Positions 33,685 through 45,659 of a stretch of DNA of 64,000 nt are shown here, in pieces. A model generated the notes under the pieces. That model did no database searches. It was given only the letters and a program-made list of their open reading frames with translations, and was not told where the DNA came from. Numbering within the stretch: position 1 is the stretch's first letter; each line of letters begins with the position of its first letter. The DNA comes from Peromyscus leucopus (taxonomy: Eukaryota > Chordata > Mammalia > Rodentia > Cricetidae), in assembly GCF_004664715.2 (NCBI RefSeq), contig NC_051071.1:91581936-91645935 (forward strand), in the 5' to 3' direction. A program made the translations under genes and the position numbers.

Positions 33685-35222
33685 AGAAAACCAGTGTGTG
33701 TGTGGGGGGGGGACTGTTCATCATGTTACACATTATTTTACATATTTCCTGAGGTCAGACAGCCAGTTCTATAGAGGCCGAGTGTATAGAATCTGGGTGC
33801 TTCATTGTGCTGTATGGCGCTGGTGCAAAAACCAAGAGATTAAGAAGAGTGGATAGGGAGAAAGATTACCCTGGGATCAGGAAGAGGGGAACGGATATCA
33901 GAAGAGGTATAAATACAAATGAAGTCTGGAAAAGAGTTCCAACAATCCTTTCTCTAAAGCCAAGAAACAGGAAGATGTGAAGCAACAAGAAAACCTCAAT
34001 GTAAACTGGTCCACGGGTCAGTAGCGGGTTATGGCCTCCTTTCCCCAAAACAGCTCTGGAGCAGAGTGAGCCGTACCGTGTTTAACTAACAAATCCACTG
34101 GATGTGCTGCTCTGTTCTCCCTTGTTGTTGGAAGACTACTAACATTTGGAGGAAAAGGACTCCATCCAGGAACTCTTCCTCCTTTACCTCAGGACCTCCA
34201 TGTCAGTTAGGATCCATATGACCTCGAGGTCTTTGATACTAATGAATAAACACAAACCACAACAGGCGGAGGCCCTGGTCAAACCTTGTTCCCTTCTCAT
34301 ACTGCAAAGTGGTTTCTTGGAATGCATGGGGTGGGCCCTCCTGGGCCTGACCTACCTTACAAATTGTTGCCCTACACTTCTATCACTATCCTTGAAGGAG
34401 GCTTGCTAGAATATTACAGGAAGAAGAGTGAACTAGAGCTTGACTCATACCAGGCCCAGATAACATTCTGAGTGTTTGATGAGTTACTGATGCATCCGTA
34501 CTGAGACTGAGGGGTCTAGGGCCAACGGCCTGGGATTCCGGGTTCTTATAGCATGTGACAGCTTTGCAGGGCCCCGGCAGCTGAATAGCTCTTCTATTGC
34601 CTTTGTTCAAAGGATTTCCTAATCTCATACTGTGGAAGAGCAAATATACAACTATAACCAGGAAAAACACCACCAAGAGGGAAGAGGGCAGATCACAAGA
34701 ACACATTGGTTAAAAGAAGAAAAAAAAATAACTTGTAATGCCAGTTCTTAGACCCTTATTTCCCACTTTTTCCCAAGCACCGCCTGAGGTTGGAGGGAAT
34801 TTACCCCTCATTTTTAATATTCATGGAGACTGTTCAAGGGGAAACAGCGGCAGTGTGACAGAAGGAGGGCCCTGCCAGAGGTGTTGCTACAAGCAGCTAC
34901 CTTGTAAAGTTAACTTGCTTTGACAAGTTCCAGATGTGACTCACATGACCAGAAACTCTGAGATCGTGAAGCCTAACACCGTTCCAGAGATGTAATCTCT
35001 GTGAGAGAGAAGAGTGTTTGGACAATCCTTGTCTCTTTCTAGGTCCGAAAACCAGAATGTATTTTGGTTTCTAATTTTAATTTTAAGGCTGACATATGAG
35101 ATGTTCTGCTTTATACACTGTCTCTAAGAAGGCACTAATAACTCTCACTTGTGGGCCTCTGTTTTCTCCTCTGGCTTTGGTCCCCACATACAGCTACGTA
35201 ATGACTACAAGAAGTCATTATA
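33685..35222. other. No gene or clear repeat recognised
   Basis: 1.5 kb of repeat-poor sequence; ORFs of at most 106 codons without domains. Confidence 0.4.
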
Positions 35223-35224
35223 TT

Positions 35225-35560
35225 CTTTTGTAGCTTGGGCTAGAGAGATTGCTCAGTGGGTAAAGTCCTTGTCCTACAAGAGGAAGAACCTGAACTGGAT
35301 CCCAAGAACCCACATTCAAAAGAGGGGGATTGTGTTGGGAGTTTGTGATCCCGACACCAGGAAGACAGAGAGGAAGGTGGATCCAGCAGGCCTGGCCCAG
35401 CTGGTGAGTTCAAGGTCAGTGAAAGGCCCAGTCTCACCAAAACAAAGTGTAGACGGAACTGGAGAAATGATGAACCCTGAGGATGGCCTCCAGCCTCCAC
35501 CCACACGCACACTAATGTGTGCCCTCCCACACACATGTGCAGACACTCACATACAAAGTA
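35225..35560 (+). mobile_element. B4/RSINE1 SINE
   Basis: GGCTAGAGAGATTGCTCAGT head, GGTGAGTTCAAGGTCAGTG middle and an AC-rich tail. Confidence 0.8.
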
Positions 35561-35825
35561 CTTAACTCAAGATCTTCCAGGAGACCCTGACCCCAACTGG
35601 CTCCCTTATATACAGCAGTTTCTCTGAGCTCGAAGTCACTGTTTTGGAGGAATAGTCACATGCGGGTAATTCTAGCAGCAAATGTCTAATCGTAGCTTTG
35701 TCGTATGCAGAGCAGCTTCTGGTATGGTAAAGGGGCATCATAATTTAGCTCCAATGTCAGATCATGTGACATTCCAATTTCTACTTGACCAGAGGGATGA
35801 GAATGTATTAGAAGGCATCAGAAAC

Positions 35826-36050
35826 AGGGCTAGAGAGACAGCTCTGTGGGAAATAGCACTCGTTGTTCTTACAGAAGGCCCGGGTTTGATTCCCAGCACT
35901 CACACAGCCGCTCACAGCCATCTGTAACTCCCGTTCCGGGGTTCTGACTCCCTCTTCTGGCCTCCATGGTCACTGAACTGCGTGCGGCATGGGGGACAAA
36001 GACATACATTTAGGCAAAACACTCACACACATAAAGTCACTATCACAGAA
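35826..36050 (+). mobile_element. B2/B3-family SINE
   Basis: GGGCTAGAGAGACAGCTCTG, TTTGATTCCCAGCACTCACA. Confidence 0.85.
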
Positions 36051-36204
36051 GAAAAGCAACAGTGTAGGGTTTGACTTGTTAACGTTTAGAATCGTCGCTA
36101 TTGAAGCAATCTACCGGCTGCAGCATTTGCTCCCAGCTGCACAGGCAGCCGCAAGGGAAGGCTCAGTGTGTCTTTGCCCCGACTTCCGATAGACAGGGGC
36201 ACTG

Positions 36205-36325
36205 AATCCAGGCTTGCCGGTGCTCTCTGTAATTCCAGCACGTGGGACTGAGCACAGGAGGAGGGAGGGGGAAGCCAAGGTTAGCCTCGGCTACTTGGTG
36301 AGTCTCGGGCAAGCCTGAGTCCCGT
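36205..36325 (+). mobile_element. B1-like SINE fragment
   Basis: CTCTGTAATTCCAGCACGTG and AAGGTTAGCCTCGGCTAC; diverged. Confidence 0.5.
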
Positions 36326-36337
36326 GAGACCCACGTG

Positions 36338-36660
36338 CTAGTTACTTTCCATTGCTGTAATAAAACATCATGACCAGGGCAGCTATGGGAGGGAGGGGTT
36401 ACCTAGATTTACAGTTCCGGTCTGTTAAGAGTCCATCACCCTCACCGTGCATACCAGCAAGCACCAGCCTGGCAGCAGGAATAACTGGGAGCTCACTTCT
36501 TAAATCCCAAGCAGTAAACAGAGAGTAAACCGGCAACGGCAGGTAGCTTTGAAACCTCAAAGCACGCCTTCTAAACCTACCCAAACAGAGCTACCAACTG
36601 GGGACAGAATGTTCAAAATCAAAGTATTCTGAATGGGGACATCCTCATGCAAACCACCAC
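36338..36660 (-). mobile_element. Rodent interspersed repeat related to family C
   Basis: Begins GTTACTTTCCATTGCTGTAA, TAAAACATCATGACCAGGGC, the reverse complement of the usual family end. Confidence 0.6.
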
Positions 36661-36666
36661 ACTGTC

Positions 36667-36760
36667 TCAAAAAAAAAAAAAAAAAAAAAAAAAAGAACAG
36701 AAAGAAGGGGGAAGGGGAGAAGGGAGAGAGAGGAAGGAAGGAAGGAAAGAAGGAAGGAAA
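36667..36760. repeat. Poly-A and GGAA/GAAGG purine tract
   Basis: 28 A bases followed by about 65 bases of purine-only sequence. Confidence 0.85.
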
Positions 36761-37062
36761 TGACAAACTCTCAGAAAACACTAATTGCAATTCTGTATTA
36801 AAATGCTAAAGTAAAAAATAAAAATTTGTGACCTTTCTCCACATTAACTGACTTAATGCATGGTGATAATGTGTCTATACTCCTTTGTGATATTCATTTA
36901 CTATGTATGCCTTTACACACACAAGCACACCTGCGTGTCATGTGCACATGGACTATAGCATGAAAACTGCAATCGTGATATTTCAGGAGCCAGTAAAAAT
37001 TTTCCACGGAAGGCCAGAGAGTAGGACTGGGGGTAGACAGCTCGGTTAATAAAGTGCCGGGT

Positions 37063-37612
37063 GGTCTGAATGAGAATGGCCCACAGGCGCATGTGCTGTG
37101 GGACGGTCTGTATGGCAAATCTGTTGCTCTGATTGGTCAATAAATAAAACACTGATTGGCCAGTGGCTAGACAGGAAGTATAGGCAGGACTAACAGAGAG
37201 GAGAAAAGAAAGAACAGGAAGGCAGAAGGAGTCACTGCCAGCTACCGCCATGACAAGCAGCATGTGAAGACGCGGGTAAGCCATGAGCCACATGGCAAGG
37301 TATAGATTTATGGAAATGGATTAATTTAAGCTATAAGAACAGTTAACAAGAAGCCTGCCACGGCCATACAGTTTGTAAGCAATATAAGTCTCTGTGTTTA
37401 CTTGGTTGGGTCTGAGCAGCTGTGGGACTGGCGGGTGACAGAGATTTGTCCTGACTGTGGGCCAGGCAGGAAAACTAACTACATTCATGTATTTATACAG
37501 TCTCCAGTTGGTGAACAAAAGGATTAGAAGGGTGGCTTTATTGGAGCAGATGTGGCCTTGTTGGAGGAAGTGTGTCTCTGGGGGTGGGCTTTGAGGTTTC
37601 ACATGCCAAGCC

Positions 37613-37680
<68 letters not shown>

Positions 37681-37860
37681 GCCTGTAGGTCAGGATGTAA
37701 AGCTCTCAGCTACTGCTCCCTCCAGCACCATACTTCCCGCCATGATAATAATGGACTAAGCCTCTGAAACTGTAAGAAAGCCCCCGATAAATTCTTTTAT
37801 AAGAATTGCCTTGGTCATGGTGTCTCTTCATAGCAATAGAAACCTAAGGCAGTACTTGCT
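37063..37860 (+). mobile_element. Rodent repeat family B, split by an LTR
   Basis: Left piece 37063-37093 (GGTCTGAATGAGAATGGCCC), right piece 37484-37860 to GAATTGCCTTGGTCATGG. Contains a (CT)n tract at 37615-37676. Confidence 0.8.
37094..37483 (+). mobile_element. Solo LTR, mys-like family A, inside family B repeat
   Basis: TGCTGTGGGACGG start, TGATTGGCCAGTGGCTAGAC signature and CTACA end. Flanks CGCATG and TTCATG share CATG, a probable diverged 6-bp target duplication typical of class II ERVs. Confidence 0.8.
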
Positions 37861-38112
37861 TTACAAGCATGAGGATCTGAATTTAATTATCATAACCCAT
37901 ATTTTAAAAAGAAAAAGTTAGGCAGGTGTCACATGCTTATAATCCAGCTTCTGGGGGAAGGGCCTGGCAAATCCCTGGGGCTCAGTGGCCAACCACTCTT
38001 GCCTAATTGGCAAGCCCAAGGCCAATGATAGACCTTGTCCCAAAAACAAAGTTGATGGCACCCAAGGAAGGCCATCCTTAGATGTCCTCTGTCTTCCATG
38101 ACCATGAGCATA
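37848..38112 (+). mobile_element. RSINE1/B4-type SINE, diverged
   Basis: CAAGCATGAGGATCTGAATT, TGGGGCTCAGTGGCCAACCA and GCCTAATTGGCAAGCC. Confidence 0.7.
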
Positions 38113-38139
38113 AATGTACCCACAGACATGTATACCTGT

Positions 38140-38690
38140 AGACGAATTTCTAAATAGTCTTTATTAAATAAAAAACAGGGAGCCCAATATAGGGGTGAAA
38201 GCCTTAGAGATCAGGGAAATTAGGGAAAGTCACCAGCTAACCTCACCTCACCAACTCTGCAGCTCCCAAATGTGGGCTACTTCCTGTCTACCCACACTTT
38301 TATTGCCTTGCTGTTCTGCCCTCTCATTGCCTATCTTAGCCCAGTTACCTCACTTCCTTGTCACTGCCTGTCTGTACAGACCTCCAGGTCTCTATGGTTG
38401 GTACTGGGATTAAAGGCGTGTGTCACATTTGTCTCTGTTCCCTAGTATGACCATGAACACACAGAGCCCCTGCCTGCTAAGTGATCAAATTAAGGGCGTG
38501 TGCTGCCTGACTTTGTTTACTTAAAATGGCTGGCCTTTCCCCCCTATCTCCAGGCAAGCTTAATTTATCAAAGCACAAATAAAATATCACCACATATACC
38601 CACACACAAAAGGCCAAATAGTAACTAACTATGAATTTGATATTAAATAGACCACCCAATTCTATAACAAGCAATCAACTCAACTACTGA
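38140..38690 (-). mobile_element. Composite rodent repeat with B1-derived segment
   Basis: Same family as 12050: GTTCTGCCCTCTCATTGCC, GGGATTAAAGGCGTGTGTCA and a repeated GGGCGTGTGCTGCCTG. Confidence 0.6.
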
Positions 38691-38792
38691 AGGGTGAAAG
38701 TGGTCATAGGAATTATGTACGACAAATGTGTGTGGCTGTGTTCCAGTAAAACTTTATGGATATTAAAGGTTGGATTTCAAAAGATTTTAATA

Positions 38793-38988
38793 CGGGCCTG
38801 GAGAGATGGCTCAGCGGTTAAGAGCATCTGTCTGCTCTTCCAGAGGTCCTGAGTTCAATTTCCGACAACCACGTGGTAGCTCACAACCATCTGTAACAAG
38901 ATTTGGTGCCCTCTTCTGGTGTGCAGGCATACATGCAGACAGAACACTGTATATATAATAAATAAATTAAATCTTAAAAAAAGATTTT
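38793..38988 (+). mobile_element. B2/B3-family SINE
   Basis: Near-consensus: GCCTGGAGAGATGGCTCAGC, TCTGGTGTGCAGGCATACAT, AATAAATAAATTAAATC tail. Confidence 0.95.
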
Positions 38989-38989
38989 A

Positions 38990-40417
38990 ATGCAACACAA
39001 AATATTATATAAAAATTCAATCATTTAAAACTTCAACCATTGAAAATGTGCATTCTTACCTGCAGTGTGCACAGAAGCAGGCAGCAACCTGGGAATGCCC
39101 TGGAAGAATGCGGTCTAATCCTCAGAGCCCTGTGCCTCTGTGGCACCGGTGACAAACTAAAGAGAATTATCTCTGTGTAAAGCTTCAGAGTGAGTTTTAC
39201 CCTGTCTTCATTTCATATCCAATACTAGTGTTTTGGAGGCAGACATTTACAGACTAACTCCTTTGGGGAAAATTTTCATTTTCAAAAGCTAAAACCAAGA
39301 AGATAATTGTTCTATTTCTGGGAGACACTATCTATATGCCTCAGTGAACGTTATTGTACAAATCTGTGTTTCAATAAGTTGCCTTAATAAACAGGCACCC
39401 ACATGTTTAAATTTTATAAGTTAAAGTTAGCTAGAATTTGAAAACACACAATAATCTTAAAAGTTTAATACAATATTTGATATGCTTAAAAAGATGTGCC
39501 CTCAAGGCATATTTCTTTCAGCAAAGGGGCACCATCACCTCAGAGTTTTTAGGAATATTTAAAGACTTAAACAATCCCTTCTAAAGATGCCAAGCACTCT
39601 GGAAGTGAAGCCATCGTGAGTTCACTGCAGTGGGTACTGTTGTACCGCACTAAGGACTGAACTGAAACTGTCAGTCTGTGTCAGAACCGGCCAGAGAAAC
39701 AACTTTCAGTCCCTGGGAACATGGGAAGGAGGCCGGCCACTCCAGATCTTGATGCTTGGCCTCTGAGCGCGAGGAACAGTCTTGAACCCCAGCCTCCAAC
39801 TTCACATGTTTACATTTGAGTATTTAAATGTGAATTTGATCACATCTCTAAATTTTAGTAATGATAACATAATTTTTCCAGTGTTTGAGATATTTGTTTT
39901 TTGGGGGAGCATTCTATTTTTAGTCTGTGAACTACAGTTACCTTCAATGCAGTCACAGTATTGTTTTTCTTTACTTTTCTTTTCCTGCATTGCTAGATTT
40001 CCAGATGTTTCTCTCAGAACTTCCCAGTCTTCATGTTTTTAATTTTTGAAACTGGGTCACATCTACCCACAGATGTCACATAAAAGGATAGATAAACAAA
40101 CAAGGCAGACAGATAATTTTTATAATAAGCGGACTTCCTTCTAACAAGTTGTTTTGAACTTAATCCTGAGATTTGTATCTCTTTCAACCATGTTATAGAA
40201 CAATAAGACAAAAATGAGTATCCTCTTCTAACTATAGAGAATGAAGTTACTTGTATATTTAACAGAATTTAAGGTAAGCATTTTGATACCTACCTATGTT
40301 GAAAAAACAAACAAACAAAAATATTGGTGAGTGTACTGGTAAAACTGAATAAGTACAGACAAAAGAATAGTGCTTTTTAAAAAGAACAAGATTAGACCCT
40401 TATCTAACATATGTAAA
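38990..40417. other. No gene or repeat recognised
   Basis: 1.4 kb of AT-rich, SINE-free sequence; ORFs up to 86 codons without domains. Confidence 0.45.
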
Positions 40418-40640
40418 AATTGACTCAAGAGCTGTAGACGGACTCAGTGGTTAAGAACACTTGCTGCTCTTGCAGAGGACTAAGGTTTGGATCCCAGTAC
40501 CTACACAAAAGCTCACAATCGCTTGTGACTCCAGTTGTAGGGGATCAGATACCCCCTTCTGACCTCCCTGGGCACTAGGCATGCACACGATGATCATACA
40601 TGCATTCAGGCAAACCCTCATATAAATGAAACAAAAAGTA
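40418..40640 (+). mobile_element. B2/B3-family SINE, diverged
   Basis: GACTCAGTGGTTAAGAACAC and TTTGGATCCCAGTACCTACA. Confidence 0.85.
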
Positions 40641-40654
40641 AGCCGTTTTTGCTG

Positions 40655-41191
40655 TTAGATGATTTTTTAATTTTTAATGCTGTTGGCCATCTTTCTCTTG
40701 TTTCTTAGCTGGAATGGAAAGTCCACTACACCACTGTTGTCTTACGGGATGCCATGAAGTGGTGGCCGCACAATGCTGCCTGTGAACCGTTCAGGGTGCC
40801 CAGTGTCTCCTGAATGAAAGTTCTCCGGCTGAAGCCCAGGGCTGCGTCTGTTGGGCGGTGCTGGAAACTCTCGTTCACAGCGGTGTTTCCACGTGTTTCA
40901 CATTTCCTGCTTCCTTCTGTCTCTTGGTGGCTCCATGAGGGCTGTGATGGTCAGGGCAGAGACGGGGAACCACCTAGTGTGGGCCTGTCTGTCTGTCTGT
41001 CCTGAGTGACCCCTTTTACTGTCATCCCCAGACCTTTCCAATCGGGGGCTGCTTTGGTGATGCCATCACCAACTTTTTTTGGAGACTCTGGGGACCAATT
41101 TGGGGGGCCAAGGAGGATGTGATGCCAACTTGTCTCCAGTGCACTTCAGGTACTCAACGTCGATCCTGTGAGAGTCTAACTTGGACAGCAT
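40655..41191 (-). pseudogene. Rpl12-ps: RPL12 processed pseudogene
   Basis: Intronless reverse-strand copy of the mRNA for large-subunit ribosomal protein L12. Read on the - strand it starts at an ATG at 41191 and shows VEYLKCTG (family VVYLRCTG), then KKVGDGITKA (family KKVGDDIAKA), DWKGL and MTVKG (family RITVK), the VVP segment, and a PRDRKKQK-like remnant seen at nucleotide level (GCCACCAAGAGACAGAAGGA). At the 3' end the nucleotides match GACATCAACAGTGGTGCAGTGG and the stop followed by AAGAAACAAGA. Frameshifts, stops and small deletions disrupt it throughout, so it cannot make the 165-residue protein. Some 3' UTR remains to about 40655. Antisense relative to CDC7. Confidence 0.88.
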
Positions 41192-41276
41192 GGTGCAGGT
41201 GTCTGGTACTACATAAACCTGGATTTGGGACTACTAAAGAACGTGCCTCTGAGCTGAAAGCAACACACACACACAC

Positions 41277-41652
41277 TATGGTGGTTTGAGTAGGAATGGT
41301 CCCGTAGACTCAGGCGTTTGCATGCTTTGTCACCAGGGACTGGCACTGTTAGGAGGGGTGGCCTTGTTAGAGTAGGTGTGGCCCTGTTGGAGGAAGTGTG
41401 TCACTGGGAGTGGGCTTTGAGATGTCAAATGCTCAAGTCAGGACCCGTATCTCTTTTTTCCTGCTGATCTGGATGTTTAATTCTCAGCTCCTTCTCCAGC
41501 ACATCTACCTGTGTGCCTCCATGCTTCCTGCCATGGTGATAATGAACTAAACCTCTGAACCTGTAAGCCAGTCCCAATTATGTTTTCCTTATAAGAGTTG
41601 CCATGGTCATTGCCATGGTCTCTGCACAGCAAAAAAACCCTAAGTAAGACAC
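41277..41652 (+). mobile_element. Rodent interspersed repeat, family B (near complete)
   Basis: GGTGGTTTGAGTAGGAATGG to CCCTAAGTAAGACA; the most intact copy in the window. Confidence 0.82.
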
Positions 41653-41998
41653 ATAGACACACACACATACACACCTTTAAAAAATTACTCAAAATGTATT
41701 AAAGAACTACCTACCCATGAGAGCTAAAATTCGGGGGGGGGGCAAGGGGGAGGATTTACAGCATTAAACTTGGCAATGATTTCTTGGACACTAGAAACAC
41801 AGGCAACAACAATAACAACAAAATAAAAACAAAAAAAGTCCACAAACTCCATGAAAATTGTAAACTTTATGGCTGTCTGCACGGGAGCCTGGTAACTCAG
41901 CTGTTTGTGAGGCTTAAGGGTCACAAGTTACACAACAGACTCAATACTAACCTGGGTAACTTAATAAGACTTTGTCTCAAGATATAAAAACCATATTA

Positions 41999-42078
41999 GG
42001 CTGGGGTATGGCTCAGTGGTAGAGCCCTTGTCCAGCATGTGCTTAGGTCAGATCTCCAGGGCTGCCCCCTCCCCATCT
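41999..42078 (+). mobile_element. ID-type SINE
   Basis: GGCTGGGGTATGGCTCAGTG and GTAGAGCCCTTG; tRNA-derived with the ID head. Confidence 0.85.
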
Positions 42079-42079
42079 C

Positions 42080-42420
42080 AGCAAAAAGAGATGTTAGCAA
42101 TCAAGTAAAGAGGTCATCTACCTGAAGGAGGAAATATCGGCTAATTACAAATCTTAACAAGAGACTAATTAAGAACATGTAGAAAATGCCTAAAACTCAA
42201 CAACCCCACCCAATAACAATAAACAGCAATGGACCCGAATAGACATTTCTCAACAAAATATACAGACGGCCAATGAAGACATAAAAAGATGCTCTATATC
42301 ACAAATCATTTTGAGAAGAGAACACACAGTCTTTCTCCATTATCAGAACAGAAATGATTCTGACACAAGTTCTCCAGGTGTCCTGATTTGCTTCAGCCCC
42401 ATAAGAACACCTAAGTGTGC
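42080..42420. other. No gene recognised
   Basis: AT-rich sequence between the ID SINE and the LTR; text resembling an old L1 (CAGACGGCCAATGAAGACAT) at about 42264. Confidence 0.4.
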
Positions 42421-42784
42421 TGTGGAACAATCCTTTTCTACACTGTGAATATGTATTACTTTCATGGGTTAATAAAAAGCTTACAGGCTGGTACCTGCTC
42501 AGGAAGTTAGGTGGGAAAGCCAAACTGAGGATGATGGGAAGAAGGAAGGTGGAGTCAGGGGAGTTGAGAGAGATGCCAGCCAGCCAATGGGTAAGCAGTG
42601 TAAAACATGAGGTAACAAGCCATAAACCACATGGCAAGGCATAGATAGAAATATGGGTTAATTTAAGTGTTAAGAGTTATCTAGTAACAAGCCTGAGCTA
42701 TCAGCCGAGTATTTATAACTCATATTAAGCCTCTGAGTCAGTTATTCAGGACTGGGCGGTAGGGACAGGAAATGTCTGTTTACA
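42421..42784 (+). mobile_element. 5' LTR of mys-like class II ERV
   Basis: 364 bp, TGTGGAACAATCC start, TGTTTACA end. Followed two bases later by a primer-binding site, so it is a 5' LTR and not a solo LTR. Confidence 0.85.
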
Positions 42785-42786
42785 TA

Positions 42787-42805
42787 TGGTGCCCAATGTG
42801 GGGCC
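42787..42805 (+). other. ERV primer-binding site (tRNA-Lys type)
   Basis: TGGTGCCCAATGTGGGGCC, close to the tRNA-Lys1,2 site (CGCCC/ACGTGGGG form) used by many class II retroviruses. Confidence 0.75.
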
Positions 42806-44430
42806 AAAATTTCCAAATAAAACCTGACAAAGCTTAAAAAAGGAGTCTAGACATACAAGAACAGAGTCAAGCACGGCTTCTTGGTAGTTGCCTTTTTTCC
42901 AGTGGGCTCTGTCTGCTGGTGGTGAGGCATGGCTCCTTTAAGAGACAGCTTCTTGGCTCAGTGCTAGTGGCAAAAACAGGTGGTTCTTTTAAGAAGTCCT
43001 ACTACCAAACACTTACATGATGTTTATGAGGAATCTGCAGCACGCTACTCAGTGGCAGTGTGGACCCAGAAACTTCAGGATGGGGTGGTAAACATGGCTC
43101 CCAGAGCTGGCAATAAACGTACTTCTGCCATGAGAACAGATTCTCAGGGAACTGAGGGGGAGGAGTCAGCACCAAATGTCATGATCTAAGTTACAGAGCA
43201 GTTTTTTGCTCATGCAGATGGAAAAGGTTACAGATGTACAATAGGGACAGATTCAGACAAAAAGAGCCTCTAAACGGGTCAGGTCACAGAGTGTTTAAAA
43301 ATATATGTAGGCTTGGGAGAGAAAAGGATAAAGAAAGTCCTTAAAAAAGAAACAGGATAATAAAAAAATATAATAAGCTACTTAAAGATGGAAAATACAC
43401 AGAGAGTCCAGATTGTGTATATTATTGTGTTGTCTTTAAAATTTTTGGCTGCTAAGAGACCTTGGATTACGAAAACTGCTATAGTAAACCAATCTATATA
43501 TTTTAAAATTATATTGACTTCAAATTTTAAGTCAAAAGATATGTTACTTTTGGGGAGAGGTTATGCTTTTGTTTTCACAGGAAATGAGGGACTGTGGATT
43601 CATTCTGGGTTAAGAAAAATTAAGAAAAATTGATCGAGGACGACTCCCTGAAAAATCTCCAATGGGAACAGATGGCCCAGATGACCCAATGCTTCAGAGC
43701 GCCTCTATTGCAGTTTCTTCTGAGTTTTTCATCCTGAACAGTTTCAAGGCTGCTGGCTGAGATGATCCAGCCCCACAGAATACTCCAGTCAGGACTTGAC
43801 CATAACCCTAAATTTTCTCAAGGTCCCCCAAAGATTACCAGAACCCTAATCAACAGGAAGTAGTCTAGAAAACTATGCCCACATTCCCAAAAAATGCATT
43901 ATGGATATTTATTATCATTTAAGAGGGGCTGGTTACAAGTTGTTACTGATAATGGTCATGAAAAAAGCTGAACAAAACAGATTAGATTTAGGGATCTCAT
44001 TCTAAAAAGAAAAGGGGGATATAGAAATAATAGGATAAAGGAGTAGATTATTGAATCTACTTTAATCCAAAAGACAACTATTAATCTTACATATTTTACA
44101 TTAGTATGGATTTTGGTTTATTGATACAAATTTAAAGTTACTTTTGTTATACAGTATGTGTATTTCTACTCTTGTTTAAAGTATTATGTTTATGCAGCCC
44201 TTAAAAATAGAATGTATAATTAAGAAATACAGATTAATAATTAGTCATCTATAATAGTCACCCATATCTAGCAAACTTATGGTCATGTTAGTTAGGTTTT
44301 CTAGGTATACAGAGATATATTTCAAATAGATAAGTAATCTTCAAACACTTCAAAGACCAACAGCATATGGCATTTAAATGTTTAATAACTTAGGCTTTTT
44401 AAGACAGTGAGATGTCTGTTACAGACATAC
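42806..44430 (+). mobile_element. mys-like ERV internal region, non-coding
   Basis: No gag, pol or env frame is present; short ORFs only, so it looks non-autonomous. 43990-44390 is the region also present inverted near 29.5-29.9 kb. The right end merges into unassigned sequence and no matching polypurine tract plus LTR follows directly. Confidence 0.65.
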
Positions 44431-44649
44431 TCCTTTCTCCTATTTGCATCATGAGCACCTATTAATTTCTCAAAAACCCAGTTTGGACTTCAATTCAGAA
44501 AAAGTTAGTCACTCCCTCTCCCCAGCACATATTTTGTTATACATACTCATTTACTCAACACTTGAGAAGTGTGTCCTGACCATTTCCTAACATGTCAGTG
44601 ACTGCTAAGGAATCTTACCATCATGGTCCTCTTGGTGAACAGATGTGAC

Positions 44650-44748
44650 ACAAGCCAGGCTTTCAATGCACACTTATCCATTCACGGATCTGTGAGATAA
44701 CTGCAGACACTCGTCATCATCACTGTATAAATGAGGAAACAGCATCCT
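44650..44748 (-). mobile_element. Possible MIR fragment
   Basis: ATCACTGTATAAATGAGGAA resembles the reverse MIR motif. Confidence 0.4.
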
Positions 44749-44750
44749 GC

Positions 44751-45128
44751 TGTGGAATAACCCTCTTGTACACTGTCAAGATTTGTCACTCAAACTGGTT
44801 TAATAAAACACTGATTGGCCAGTAGCTGGGCAGGAAATTAGTCAGGAAAGCCAAACTCAGAATGCTGGGAAGAGGACGGGCAGAGTCAGGAGTCACCAGC
44901 CAGATGCAGAGGAAGCAAGATGAGAATGTCGTACTGAGAAAAGGTACCAAGCCACGTGGCTAAACATAGATAAGAATTATGGGTTAATTTAAGTGTAAGA
45001 GCTAGTTAGTAATAAGTCTGAGCTACTGGCCGGGCATTTATAATTCATATTAAGCCTCCGAGTCAATTATTTGGGAAGTGGTGCTGGGTATTTGGGAGTT
45101 GCTGGCGGAAAAGAAACTTCCCTTTGCA
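44751..45128 (+). mobile_element. Solo LTR, mys-like family A
   Basis: TGTGGAATAACCC start, TGATTGGCCAGTAGCTGGGC signature. Roughly 20 percent different by eye from the LTR at 42421 and lacks an adjacent purine tract, so probably an independent insertion and not the partner 3' LTR. Confidence 0.75.
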
Positions 45129-45299
45129 GAGTCCCAGGCAGTTAGGGTTCAGAATGCACATACAGTGGATTTTGTCCTCACCCTAGCAGAGCTAACCCAC
45201 AACTATTTTGACTAAGTACAGACGTTTAACAAGTGGATAAACATAGTAGAGCTTGGTACTGTATGGTACAGCACAGAGTGAACGGTAGCTAGTTTTCCC

Positions 45300-45378
45300 T
45301 CCAGCTCAGTTAATGTAGCACTGTGATAGAGAACTTGCCTCGAATGCATGAAGCCCTGGTTAAGTCTTCACACTGCAG
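45300..45378 (+). mobile_element. Old ID-type SINE
   Basis: GTGATAGAGAACTTGCCTCG and AAGCCCTGGTTAAGTC; diverged. Confidence 0.5.
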
Positions 45379-45659
45379 AAACACTGAAGATGAACAAATC
45401 AACAAGAAGCCCCATGGAATCACATCCATGCCTATTCACAGTCATAGGAACTTGTCAGGCAGTTTTAGTTTCTTCCGAGAGGACACATTTCTTTATTCAT
45501 TTGAATCAAATACAACTTACCTCTGAGCCACCATTCTGCGGCTATATTGAAAACTCATTTCCTGTAGCCCCCCTGACCTTTACTAGGATCACAGAAAGGC
45601 TGAGCGAATGTCCTTTCTTCTTAAACCACGCTTTAATATAAAATATTTCTGCCTAACTT

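Noticed and set aside
43388..43633. 81-codon frame within the ERV interior
   Set aside because: No retroviral motif; the surrounding element is non-coding.
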